Made by a program: the position numbers and the translations under genes
NCBI GenBank assembly: GCA_030272585.1
Contig: BSYQ01000007.1
Location: 4,840,001 to 4,904,000 of the forward strand
Length of the DNA stretch: 64,000 bases
Source of the DNA: Bryopsis sp. KO-2023
Lineage: Eukaryota; Chlorophyta; Ulvophyceae; Bryopsidales; Bryopsidaceae
Direction of reading: 5' to 3'
Shown here: piece after piece, positions 49,095 through 61,000 of the stretch
How positions within the stretch are numbered: position 1 is the stretch's first letter
How the letters are laid out: each line of letters opens with the position of its first letter
Notes under the pieces: model-generated
The model's database searches: none
Seen by the model: the letters and a program-made list of their open reading frames with translations, nothing else
Told to the model about the DNA's origin: nothing

Positions 49095-51381
49095 AACAAA
49101 CAAGACAAAGGAAGTTGGAAATTGGTTTGGAAATTCAGTGCTTTCTGAGCGTTACGATACATTGTGCCTCCCACCCAGATTCGACGGAGAGAATTGTCGA
49201 GCAGAGCAGGAGAGGAAAAATAACGAAGGATTCGTTGTGGAATGGAAGGTGCTGGAGACTGGAAAAATCTGTTCTTGTGGCTTTTAGCTTGGCCACCTTC
49301 CAAAAAACATTTCTCAAAGTTAGCAAGCCATACAATCTTTTGCTAGATATTTATCAATCGAAAATGTGGACTGCCGTCATATTTTGGATTAATTCTTATG
49401 TCACAGTTGAGGACCGTGAACTCATTTACTTAAGAATTTGAGTTGTAAATCTTTCATCTGGAATGCTTCTTAGTGTCTGCACAGTTCGATTGCCATGTTA
49501 TTCTGCAACAGGTGGCTGGCTTATGAAAAGCTAATAAAATTATGAACAGGTGCATTCTAACAACCAATCATACCTCACATGATGCCAGAATGTCACAAAT
49601 ATCAAATGCAAATTAGACCCAGTCGATCAAAAATGGTTGATAAAAGAATAGGAAGGTTAAGAGGAAAAAGTATACGACTATGAAGGTTACATATTATTAC
49701 TCCATACATATTCATTAAACAACAAATGGTTAGAGAAATACAGAAATATTTATTTGCAAATGGGAACTTTCAAAGATGCAAAACCAACTCTGGTTTCTCT
49801 GAAATAAGTGACCAAAACGAAACAAGAGAAAACGTCTTAAGCTAATGTGATCGACTTGAAAGCAAAATCGATCGTTTATATGGAAGTCTGCTGAATGCTT
49901 TACGAAAATCCGATTCTTGTGTTTTACATTTCGATTGTGGGTTTTTTTTGTTTGGTTGATGTGGAGTTATGAATTGCAACCCTTGGGGTGAAGTTTCTAT
50001 TAGAAACTTCACCCCAATAGAAACTTTCTATTGATCAGGCCTGCCTTACTGCCTTAATCAATTTAAACTTATCCTAACCAATCTCTAACGTTCGACGGTT
50101 GGCGTCATGCTGACATCGATGACCAGTAAAGTCCAAACCTCCCAACCACTACCCACATTTAACACCACGTTGATTTTGTCAGGCAGAGGGGCTTCAAAAG
50201 AAGTCGTTCCTCCACCAGCAATAGTCAATTAGGGGGCCGAGTTGAGTGAATGCATGTTGCAGTCAGAACTGCAAACTGCAAACTGGAAATTCAAAGTCTG
50301 TTGCTTGCATCCGCAGACAATAAATTGGACCAACTTTGTGGAGCGAATCACTTCGACTGCTCTCTAATCTTCGTCACGCGTCTGAACGCGCGTTTTTTTT
50401 CTGTCAAGTGTGTTCTAGCGAGATGCTTTGGATGTGTTGACTGCAAGATATCATCCTTGGCAGTTTCGGTTGTTTCGGTTGGGATCGGTTTTGAAAAAAG
50501 AACGTCTGGAGTTTTTCCAGAATCTAGTCCCAAGTGCAAAAATTTGTGGATAGTTTTAGCGTTGTGCACTGGATAACAACCAGCATGAATTCAACCTGCA
50601 CAATATGTTCCTCCTTACCAAATTCTGTCAAAATCGGTCTTGTTGATACTTGTTTGGATCAAGTACATAACAGCAAGAGAAAGTCAGGATAGTCTGACAT
50701 AGGAGTTTTCAACCTTGGACTACTGTGATTATTGAGTCACCAAACAGAAGCATGTGGCAAGGAGAATGTTACAAGAAACCGACAAAACAATCATTTTCTT
50801 CACATCCAGGACAGACTAAATCTTTCCACTCTTACCCAGTCCACAGCACCAAACGTTTTTGCTTCAAGCATTGTATCCCATACTGCCTTTCCACAGAACA
50901 AAAACATGCATATATTGCAACCTAAGCTTCCCACAACATCACCACCTATTTCCGTCCAGTTATTATCGTTTTGGAATAAAGGGGTTTAAAACCAGCATTG
51001 CTTGAATCTTGATGGCTTTCAGTCAAAGAAAAGAAAAAACTAATAACAGAGGGCAAGGAGGGGATGGTGGATAAGGGATCGAAAGGAAATCCTCGCTTTC
51101 TGTACAGCTGTATGGAGGGTGCACCATTCTGTCCAATTTCTTAAACAATCATGAATTCATTGGACCGAATCAACCCAAACAGAGCCTGTTGCAAACAGAA
51201 ATCGAAAGAGAATTCGTCCACTTTGTGCATGCTAGAAATCCACCCTCCCCCCAGGGTGTTGAGAATAAACTTCATAAAAAAGAAGAAAAAAAATTACGGT
51301 CGAGGATCCTCTTGGAGACCTCTTTTCATTTGGGAAGTTGAATTTCCCTCTGCGGTGATTGGATGCATCAAAATGCAATCC
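49095..51381. other. Gene-poor AT-rich region
   Basis: A 2.3-kb stretch between two convergent genes. It is AT-rich and contains no convincing exon on either strand. The only structured feature seen is the perfect palindrome at 49983-50017 with a second small inverted repeat beside it. Confidence 0.6.
49983..50017. repeat. Perfect 17-bp palindrome with 1-base spacer
   Basis: The arm 49983-49999 (TTGGGGTGAAGTTTCTA) is the exact inverse complement of 50001-50017. It is followed directly by a second, smaller inverted repeat, AATAGAAA ct TTTCTATT (50016-50033). It could form a stable hairpin or cruciform. Confidence 0.95.
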
Positions 51382-52689
51382 TCACGATGATGAATTTTTC
51401 CTCTTTCCGTAGGCTACGAAGAAGGGACTGAGCAGGTCCTGCTTGTTATACACAACAGGCATGTTTTTTTCTAGGGTGGTCTTCCAGTCCTCCAAGGCAT
51501 TCCCTTTGTTGTCACACCTGCAGCCACATGTACAAAAAATTTAAAGTTTATTTATTAATTGTTAATTGTTAGTTATTTAACAAGAATCCCACCCATATTC
51601 GTTATCGATCGATGATCATTCCATCAATGACCTAATTCAGCTCCACCCCCCCTCCCCCCCCCAAAAAAAAAAGAAAAGAAAGAAAAATAAATATATTCTA
51701 ACAAATAAAGTCAAATTTTCTTTTCAAAGTTGGTATGTAGGATCCAAACCACCCGATTCTTTCGGCCTTATGTCGAATATTTGGAATCCCCCCCACCCCC
51801 TCTAATCAATTGAAAATATCTGATAAGCGTTTGCCAATATCTGCCAGAAAAAGTTGCCAATTTACAACAAGGGTGAAAAAAAATCTCTTCCAAAGGTCAT
51901 TTTTCCGAATCGGCTCAAGAATTCTCGTTCACTCTTTTTATTTCCCCTCACTGACCTTCCCGCCTGGATCACTTCACCGCCGGCTTCCGTGACGATCACG
52001 TGCGCCGCGGCGGTGTCCCATTCCATCGTGGGGGCTAGTCTGGGGTAAGCGTGCGCGGTGCCCTCCGCCACCAGCAGAAATTTCAAAGAGCTCCCGAGCT
52101 GAGAAAAATTCGGTTCTTTGAACTGAGAAGTGAATTCGACAGTGGCGGGGTTGTTGTGACTGTTCGACGCAACCAGCGTCAGCCCAGGATCGGATAGATC
52201 AAACTCGGCGCATCTGATCTGAGTTTCCACACCCCCTTCCTGCTTGAACGCGCCTTTTCCCTCAACCGCCCAGTGCGTCTTATTCTGACAAGGAGTGTGG
52301 ACGACTCCCAGAATCGGCGTGTCCTTCCTTATCAAGGCGATGTTGACGGTGAACTGCCCGTTTCTTTTGATGAACTCCTTCGTGCCGTCCAAGGGATCGA
52401 CGCACCAAAAATATTGGTAAGCCTCCCGGATCGAAAAGGGTTGCTGGCGCAGCTCTTCCGACACAATGGGCACGTGCGGAGTGATTCGACGCAGCTCCGC
52501 ACAGATCACCTCGTTGGCCTCGGTATCGGCGCGCGTCAATGGGGAGTCGTCAGACTTGTACTCGACATTCATGGAGCCTTGGTAGACTTTCATGATCACG
52601 TCCCCAGCCCGCTCCGCCACACGTATTATATCCCGAACGTCGACTCGTTGTGAAACGGAGAACTCCGTAAGAACGCTGGAAAGAGCCAT
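51382..52689 (-). CDS. cysQ: CysQ-type 3'(2'),5'-bisphosphate nucleotidase
   Basis: Removes the 3' phosphate of adenosine 3',5'-bisphosphate (PAP), the by-product of sulfate transfer and reduction, and so prevents inhibition of sulfotransferases and exoribonucleases. Two exons (52689-51956 and 51517-51382) give 289 residues. Metal-binding motifs of the inositol-monophosphatase superfamily are all present: SEEL (Glu78 region), WCVDPLDGTKEF (DPLDGT at 98-103) and WDTAAAHVIVTEAGG. The end NKQDLLSPFFVAYG is typical of bacterial-type CysQ rather than of the longer plant SAL1/FRY1. No transit peptide is obvious. An upstream in-frame extension exists but contains no ATG, so 52689 was taken as the start. 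Confidence 0.92.
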
Positions 52690-53896
52690 GGTGAGGAACC
52701 TGATCGCACCTTTCGCTTGGACAGAGAGGGAGAAGAACGCTTCGAGGACGAATGCAAAAGCGGAGCACAATGGCCAAGGTTATTATTATTTTACTGGTCC
52801 AAGGTTCATCAGTACAGTGGTGTCGAAACGATGACAAAGAAATGCCCCCTTCAAAAGGTGTGGTCGCCTCCATTCACAATCCTTCACATAATGTAGAATG
52901 CCCACCCTCTGGGGCTTGCTCCCCTCCGAATGAAGAATTTCCCCTTCGCCTCATTCAGCCCAGCTCCAAGGAAAAAAGGGGCAAGTGGAAGGAAGCAATA
53001 TTGGTTTTCACTTGGCTTGAGAAAAGAATCTGATTGAGGGCCAGAAAGGCCTGGACAACACCAGGGAAAAAATATCTGGAGCAATTAATAAATAGAGTTT
53101 GGAAACATTTCTAAAAATATCTATGAAGGGGACTGTGCCACCCTAAACCTTTTGGAAACATTCAAAAAGCCTGTATTGAATCCACTGAAGAGCCACGAAA
53201 AACCATGCATGCGACTTGAAAAGAAAATGTCAGAATTCTTCATAGAATTGTTTCAACGCGAAAAGAGGAGTGAATTCCCCTCTGTTGTGTAAAGTTTGAA
53301 CTGTACACGATAATAGAACAAAACGTTCGCAGACGAAGTCACTCCGTAAACTCAAAACAAATAAGGCATCTCTTACAACAACAACAGCCCCTATAAGTAT
53401 CGCCCCTTTCACTTTCCGACCACAAACGTTCAACACACCACAACCACAAGTTCCTCCCGTCATCACAACTCGGCCATTCAGCCGCAAACACCCACGCGTC
53501 TCATTTCGTCCCATTTCCCCTTCTCATCTAACTACCGACTCTATTTTTTCACCACACCTCACAAGCTCTTTCCTCTTTCACTTTTGTGCCTTTAAGCTGT
53601 GTTGTTCGTGTCCTTTTTGGCTTTTTGCTTTCATTGTTCTTGGATGGGAAGGCGTCGCAAGTGTAAGTGGTGCAATTCTAACACACGACATGAGCCCAAT
53701 GATGAACACTAGCTTTGGATGCCAGAAAACGTAAAAAATAATTGTTTAAGGAGCGTTTTTCTTGCGTGGACGGTTGGCATTGCTGACCTCTTGTGTATTT
53801 CTGGCAGTCCAGTGCGGTCAAAACACATTGAACTGCTTCTCGGTTAAGCGATTTACTAGACTTCTGTGTAACCTCTACCGGTATCTAGCTACGCAC
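52690..53896. other. Divergent intergenic region
   Basis: Lies between the minus-strand CysQ gene and the plus-strand gene starting near 53897. It should contain both promoters; no motif was recognised. The frame of the plus-strand gene stays open from about 53762 without an ATG. Confidence 0.5.
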
Positions 53897-55175
53897 ATGA
53901 CAATGGCCGATATGCGACAAGCGATAGCGTTTTCTGTGAGGAACAATGAAGGATCACACACGCATGCTCTGAATATCGTTGTTGGATTGGATGCAGTAAG
54001 AACTGGCTCCCAGCGAAAGCCCACGCTCACAGCCGATTTCTTTTCGTTGTTTAGGTCACGACTGCCGTGTGGGCAGCAATTCTCATGCATCAGGGTTCAG
54101 TTCAGGCGCAAACGACGTGGAGTGTTGGTACGTCAATTGCATTGGCTCAGCTAAAACCCGAATACCCCCTTGTAGAAGAAAAAAACACCATCCTGTGTTA
54201 CAAACATTCGACACCTCTTTGGTTGCAGATGTACAAGAGTCGCTCGGCCGTGAGCTTAAGTTCATCAACCATGAGGGGCCAAAATTCGACTACCACGCGC
54301 TGTACTGGGGCCCTAGCGACGCCGCGCAAGTTCAGGAATACGTTGACGACTACAAGACTGCATGGTATGGGCATTTAGCGAGCAAGCTTGCGGCAGGTCA
54401 TCTAGACCACATGCGGGATCACCTGTGCGACGAGCTTCCAGAGTTCTGCGAAACTAGTGAGGGCACGGACTTCGTTCAGTCGCTGTTGAAGTGGATAGTA
54501 GCAGGCGGAGGGGAGTTCACTGAAGGTGTGTAACGCAGTGACTGCAACGGAAATGGATGATGGATCGGTGGAAGTGAAACTGCAAGGGCTGCTTGTGATC
54601 GTGGTCCACGCTGACGGTGAAGGCGCCTGTGACGTCCAAGTTGACTTAGATGTGTCCAGCGACGCCAGAGGAGATGAAACTCTGCCAGGGGGCGCCGATG
54701 TGTTCGGAACTGCCTCTCTTGCAGCGGAGATTGTTTGCACAGGTGGGCTACGAAAGTGATAGACCAAGGAAAACAACAAAAGCCAGAAGCTGAAGAAACC
54801 TCTCAAACTTAGTTACGATTTGCGTGAGAGACAGTGCAGCACAGGTGGAAAATCGTAGAACCCAACGAGTGTTGTGTTTCAGATATGGCGGCGGGAAGCG
54901 CCGTAATTATCATTCGTCTACACGGAAAGGCTGGGGTTTTCTACGAGGGAGACCAGTGCTCCCCGTTCGCAATAGCAGAACATCTAGGAGTTGTCAGTGG
55001 AGAAGGTTTTGGAATCAGCGCTGTAGGTTCAGCTTCAGTCGCAACGGAAGCAGAATGTTTGGACGGGGAGGGTGTGGTGACGACTGTCTTGATGGCTAAC
55101 GAACAATCTGGTGCCCAATTCGGTGATACGACCAGGGTGGCGTCTCTGTTCGACGCGGGACACCCTGATCTGTAA
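53897..55175 (+). CDS. Unrecognised protein with an apparent frame break
   Basis: Not recognised. A first exon from the ATG at 53897 ends at a GTAAGA donor (residue string ALNIVVGLDA). A second, starting near 54055, encodes a hydrophobic signal- or anchor-like segment (VTTAVWAAILMHQ). A third, from about 54230, gives DVQESLGRELKFINHEG and a His/Asp-rich stretch, ending FTEGV with a stop at 54531-54533. One base out of frame, an open segment continues from 54527 (VCNAVTATEMDDGSVEVKL). It splices in phase to 54883-55175, ending DAGHPDL. The acidic, Val/Gly/Ala-rich C-terminal part looks like an extracellular beta-rich region with few Cys. Either two genes meet here or one gene has a one-base frameshift. 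Confidence 0.55.
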
Positions 55176-56431
55176 GGAAAATGGCAAGACTTTCTGGGCT
55201 GCGTAGCGGGGGTTCGTGCAACAACATGATTTTATCGCTCCAAACCTGTTTGGGAACTCCTACCGCATAGAATCCGTTCTTCTAATCGGCAGGGACTTGT
55301 GTGTGATATAAACGCACGCTTTGCGCCGCCCAAGTGCAGGCAGGATTCGCCCCCAACTCATCCCTCTGTGGCGAAAATATGGTGGGGTGCAAAGTTTACA
55401 AGGTCGGTCCATGGTGTCCTGTCAGTGTTTTATAAAACATTGATAATTATCTGTTACATGCTTAAGAGCAACCAAATGCACCTTGTCTAACAAGGCAACC
55501 CCATGGGGCTACTGACCACGTACTGTCCTACTCCAGCTCAACAACAAAATTTATAACTGGCCACAAGCAGTGCCCTACTCTGTTTGTGTGTGTGGATTGC
55601 TTGTTACTTGGTAGGAATAGCCAGCAATAGGAAAAACACCCCATGTGTCTTCGTTCGGTGCAGCTGGATAAGAAAATCTGTCACCACCCATGTGCCTTTT
55701 CTTCAATTCTTTAAGCTCCAAAAAAATTAAAGTGAACAAGAAACGGGTAGAAATAAGTTGAGCTGATTTTACAATCTCTCTGCAGACCATCCCATGATTA
55801 AATTCAACGACTTTTTTCCCCACCCCTCGAGCCCCCTCTCCCTTTATCTTACCCAACACCCACAGCAAATATACAGCACCACTCAAAACGTTTGGCCCCC
55901 AGCTAACACCATGTCGAACCTCCTTCAAGTAGAATTCAACACTTTGACCCCTCCCCCTCCCCAACAAAAAAACAACAAAAACACACCAAAAAAACACAAA
56001 CCCAGTGGTGTACGATTTTGCCACTTCCGTTTCATTCGATCGTTGGACCTCCATTCTTTCCCATTTTTTCTGCATTTCACCCTTGATTTTTTACCACAGA
56101 TCCATAACCCCAAATTCCGAAAACAACTCAATTCTTGCTCAATTAACGACATTTTTTTTATATAGCTGGAAATACCAAAAAGAAAGAAGAAAAAAAACTA
56201 AAACAGAAAGGAAGAAAAACGATGATCTAAGACGATGACCTAGCTAATGGAGGCTGTACGACACCCCTCTCTTCCACAGAAAAGCAGTTTTTTTTTCAGC
56301 CGTAAGCGAACGGAATCGGACAAGGAGACGCCCTAAATTGAATTAATTTCGATCGAATTCTCTTGTTTTTATCCTCCTCTTTTCCCAACAGATTAACAAA
56401 AAAACAACAAAAGAAAATGCAGCGGCAAAAC
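55176..56431. other. Convergent 3' intergenic region
   Basis: Separates the 3' end of the unrecognised plus-strand gene from the 3' end of the minus-strand SYP7 gene. It is C- and A-rich on the plus strand in its right half; no coding region is supported. Confidence 0.55.
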
Positions 56432-57244
56432 TCATTTTACCAGAGAATAGATGTAAGCCCCCAGGGCAAGCAACACCACTATCAAAACCATATCCACACA
56501 AATGTTTCTCGAAGATCGCATCTTCTGCAGGGCGCCTTTCATTTGTTGATTTCTGGTTTTGATTTCTTGCCCCATTCTGTCAAGCTGACCATCTATGGCA
56601 TCGATGATAGGGTTTTGGTTGTCTAATTCTTGGTTCATATCTTTGGCCAGGTTGCCCAGCACCCCCACTCCCAGCTCGATACGCCCCAGAGCTTCGTCTT
56701 GCCGCTGCTTGGACTGCTGCCAGTCGTCATCGAATTGGCGAGTCTCGTCGGTGTGTTGGTAATGCTGAGCTTTGACCTCGCTCGTCATGTCGACACGAGT
56801 GAAGCCCGAATTCGTCGGGGATGCGTACTTCTCCCCACCCGACCCGCTCGGCCCGCCCACGGTTCGCACGCCGTCCGGAATGCCTTTGATCCTCTCCGTC
56901 AACTCCTTAACGGTTTCCAATCTCGCGGTCAGGACGTCGTTCGTCACCTTGCGTCCCTTTTTCGCCTTCTTCTGCAGCCCTTCGATTCGTTTCTGCAGGA
57001 GCGCGTTTTTCCCTCGGCGAATCTCTGCGTTTCTCGCGGCCACCGTCGCACGGTTCTTTATTTGCGCCACCTCCTCCGCCTGCTCCATGAGCTTGTCCAC
57101 CTCGGCGCCGATCAGTTGGGCTTCCGCGTCAAAAGCGTCAGCCCCTTTTTCCAACTGATTCGTGGGTTGCAAAGGCATATCATAGCGACCGTACTTTTCC
57201 ACGAGCACGTCCGCCCGAGTAATAAGCTCGCTCACGTTCGCCAT
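56432..57244 (-). CDS. SYP71: SYP7-class Qc-SNARE (SYP71-like syntaxin)
   Basis: Target-membrane SNARE of the SYP7 class, which in plants works at the ER, plasma membrane and cell plate. A single exon gives 270 residues, close to Arabidopsis SYP71. The N-terminal region begins with a conserved segment (LITRADVLVEKYGRYD) and a predicted helical domain with NRATVAARNAEIRRGK. The SNARE motif spans about 180-243 (RQDEALGRIELGVGVLGNLAKD, DMNQELDNQNPIIDAI with the central Gln, then QMKGALQKMRSSRN). A C-terminal membrane anchor follows (VDMVLIVVLLALGAYIYSLV) with a one-residue luminal tail. The MRSSRN-x-C(I/V)D signature before the anchor is shared with plant SYP7 proteins and makes the assignment firm. 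Confidence 0.95.
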   Translation of the reverse strand: MANVSELITRADVLVEKYGRYDMPLQPTNQLEKGADAFDAEAQLIGAEVDKLMEQAEEVAQIKNRATVAARNAEIRRGKNALLQKRIEGLQKKAKKGRKVTNDVLTARLETVKELTERIKGIPDGVRTVGGPSGSGGEKYASPTNSGFTRVDMTSEVKAQHYQHTDETRQFDDDWQQSKQRQDEALGRIELGVGVLGNLAKDMNQELDNQNPIIDAIDGQLDRMGQEIKTRNQQMKGALQKMRSSRNICVDMVLIVVLLALGAYIYSLVK

Positions 57245-58086
57245 TTCAGACCCCCTTTCCAAGGATGCCGCGCTTCAACTCTCGTTCAAGCCAATAGACA
57301 AAACCACACAGCACCAAGCGCCAATGCCACCCAGACTTACTCGACACTCCCTGTGTTCTTGTCTGTCGAGCAAATTGAGAAAGAAAAAAAAACAACGCTT
57401 CGGCGGTCTGCGAGGATGCGTTGATACAACGCGGCTGCACCCCGGTTTTCGCAAGTCCGCTCTCGAGACGCCCCACCCCCAACCAAATTATATTTTTAGA
57501 ACACAGAGGTTTTCACTACTGTGGCAGAAAAGCTTCCAAGAAAACGCACACATCATTGCCTCATTCTTCAGTTATCCACTGGGTAAAACGCATACCTTGA
57601 CGTCTTTTGGTTTTCGAGCGCACGAGGATTTTTTTTTCAGTTGATTCTATTTTTTTCAACACGAGTCGTGGGTGGAAGGAATTTTTTTGGTCTCTTCCCA
57701 CCAAAGCTTTTTTTTAATTTGAGTTAAAAAAAAAGAAGAAAAAAAAAAGAAAATAACACACAATGGAGCTCGATCGATTCAGAAGTTATCTACTCAACCA
57801 ACTGTCCCCCCCCAAAAACAAGAACAACAAAAACCATGGGGTGCAAAAAACAATTTGGTGCCGTCTCAGCATTGAAAACCCCTTGTTACAACCAATCCCA
57901 AATTCAACTCTCTCTCAAAAATTAAAACACAATACAGATTTCTTTGGTGGAAAAAAACACCAAAAGAATTAGTCAGCACTTGAACGAACAACTGTGCATT
58001 ATAAATCTAGTCGATGTGGAGTAAAGGGGGGGTGCTGCAAAAACTGCTGGGAAAACCCAGCAACCCCACACCACATCTTCACATGT
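57245..58086. other. Intergenic region upstream of SYP7
   Basis: Flanked by two minus-strand genes; contains the SYP7 promoter and the 3' UTR of the large gene to the right. Long A and T runs occur at 57600-57760. No coding region is supported. Confidence 0.55.
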
Positions 58087-61000
58087 CTATTTTCTGGATG
58101 ATTTTTCCTTCAGCACTGCACCCGCATTCCAAATGGGGAGGCCATCCTTGAGAGAACGAATGTTGCCGAAACCGAGCGGCGGAGGGCTTTCGCTGCTGTT
58201 CACCCCGAGGTTTCCTACCATCCAGATACCCATAGCGACTGGATCGCTGGTCAATGGAACGAGGTCCCCCTTACATGACGAATCTGCAAAGAAAAAGCAA
58301 CGGCAGAAAACTATATATTCAAGATCAGGCACCCCCTCCCCCCTCAAACACCAATTTTCCGAACAGAAGAGCTATCTGATTAGAGGTTTGACGTACAGGA
58401 AGTATTTTCACAGGGTTTTCTACGTGGTGTTGGCAAAAACTCACCGAAAGCCTGGGAAAGATTGAACACCAGCCCCATGTTGAAGGAGGTTCCTTTTATC
58501 GGTGTCCCCCTTGGACTCGCAGCAGGCATATCGTCTGTCTTTTGACGTGCTGACAATCCCTCTTCGTCGATGTGGATGGTGGTGCTCACACTCACGTTCG
58601 TGTTTGATCTTCGAAGGTCATGGATGTCTATGTTCCCCAAGCAAAACAAGAAAAACAAGCAAAACCAAAACCATTCTAAGATTTGACTCCCTGAGTAAAA
58701 CTCAGACGGAAAAAACAGCAAGCAAAGCGACACAGAATGGAAAATTGAGCAGTCAGGAGGATGGGTGAAATTCTGGATGGAATCGGGGGTCCAAAAAAAA
58801 AAAAAAGGGGGAAAGAATAGGATGGATTGAATTACACACCGGGGAGGTTTGCTCCTTCTTGAGTGGCGATGTGACTGCCCACCATCATCATGGAAGCAGG
58901 AGCGTGTCTCAACACTGTGACCAGTTGCCAGACGCCCCTCACCATCGTCTGCAAAGTCTTCAAACTCTCCAAACTCAAGCTATCTGTCGCATCGCCAACC
59001 GATTCTTATTTTTCCCTCATTCAGTTTTTGTACATTTTCCCAATAGACGCCAAACACATCGAACCCCACCTGCATCGTTGACTTTCGTTGCTGGTTTTTC
59101 CAGCAGGTCCAGAGCATCCATATCCATCGGAGGAGCGCTGGTTTCCTCGATGGGTTGCTTGATAGTTTCGCTGGACTGTGCTTTGAGGCTGGTTTCACCA
59201 TTCAGGGCAGAAAACTGTTTGATGCACGATTCCAGAAACAAAGGGTTGTGAGGTACTCGGTGTGGCAATCCCAGCAGAAACGGCTCTGCAAACACACAGA
59301 GTACTTTTAATTTACTGATAAGAGTGCAAATTAGACAATCACATCCAGAACCGCAGGACAGATGTTCGATGATTGTATTTGCGGCTGATATTTACGCCCG
59401 CTCCTACCTAAGGGACTATGCATCAAGAACAAATCCATCATGTCGCCCCCCAGCTTCCATATCCCCGTCGCCACAGACACAACCCCCAACACCAGCATCG
59501 TCGGAAGAGGGGGAAAGCTGGAAGGGTTGATTGACCCTACTTCCCCGATGCCTCCAGCCTCCCCGAGCTCTTCCATGAATTCCCTGACTTCGGCAGGATC
59601 TCCATCGCCCAGGCCATCGTCATCCTCGGAATCCTCAATGCGAGCTCGGAAATTTGAGACAGGGGTGATCCCAGGTGTGACACCTGGTCAGACAGTCAAT
59701 ATTCCAGCGATATCAAAAGGCTTCGCTGCTTCTTCAAGGCGAAAAACTCACACTGACACTCGTGCCCCACCATCCAACCCAACCTTACGTTTTCAAGAGG
59801 GGGAGTTTCCTCACAAGCTGACCAACAGGTACTCAGAGAAAAAACCGATGGACTATGAAGATTATGTGATTTTTTTTTTTACTTTCGTGAAATGGATCGA
59901 ACAAAGTCACCTCCAAAAGAAGCAGCTTGAGTTTCGAATTTCGTTCGCTTCTCTTCACGTTTTTCGCTGCGGTGCATCAGCCACATCATTTTGAATGTGT
60001 CTCTGCACATCGTGTAGAACTGCAACATCCCCACCAAGAAGAATCGGCATCCACCCAACACATGTGCCTTTGATTTTAACCCCAAAAAGGGAATAAAAGG
60101 ACAGGGGAAGTAGCAAAGTTCTTCCCAAAGTTTAATGTCAGAACTTGCTCGACAAAAATTCACATTCTGGCGAAAATCCTGGCGCATTTGATCCCAGGGA
60201 AGAGAAAAATCATTTGAAATCACCAACATGCAACCGTACGGTACGCCACACACACACACACCAATTGCAACTCTTTCTTTGAGAAAAACAATGGCACGAA
60301 GTTGACGGGGCCCTTGGTGGTGTCCAGTGAAACTTCTAGACCTCGAATCGCAAACATGGGGGTTCCAGAGGGAGGGGCCTCTGGAGATTCTTCTTGGGGC
60401 GTTTCCTTTTCACTTTTTTTGTCAAGGGATGCCTCACGAACAGCTTCCACGTCTTGATCATCCACCACCAGTCGATACTTGTCCCTCGACCTCATCAATA
60501 AACGAAATGCCGCCTGCATGAATAGGTAATAAAACTTAGCTACCAAGTCCATAAAGAGTGAAACGGAGCAGCCCATCTACCCAGAATCAGAACATCAACT
60601 GCTTCAAGCATCCTTCATGCGAAAAACAAAAGGTGTAATCGTTAATCCTGTAACTGTCGCTGGCCCCACCTCTAGTGGGATCCTCTCCACCACCCACGCA
60701 TCCTTGTCAGACATTTTCGCAGGATCGGCACGCACTCGTGGAATGCTCCCCCCCGTCGTGGAATCCATAGGGCCTATCGTCGGTGATGTCTCATTGTTGA
60801 CACTCCCTGAACCTTGGCCTTCCTCATCCCATCCCAACATTCGACTCGCCACCATGAAATATCCCATTGCAGGGAATGCCTCAGCCAGCATCCGCCCACC
60901 AATTCCACCCACTCCAAACCCCCTCTTCGAATGGGATCTCTCCGTGGTTTCCGATTGGGAAGGCGTTTCGGACTCCACCACACTTCCCCCATCCTGAACT

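Noticed and set aside
53230-53514. Minus-strand open frame between Cys/Val-rich stretches
   Set aside because: Short, unsupported, in an intergenic region with no splice partners.
54527-54540. A tiny 12-base intron to repair the frame in the 53.9-55.2 kb gene
   Set aside because: Too short to be spliced; reported instead as a frame break.
56630-57424. Plus-strand 264-codon open frame
   Set aside because: Antisense shadow of the single-exon SYP7 SNARE gene.
60604-60669. Read-through end of exon 3 of the Tic22-like gene as the true C-terminus
   Set aside because: Ending there would orphan seven or more phase-consistent downstream exons; a GAG|GTGGGG donor at 60670 joins them in frame.
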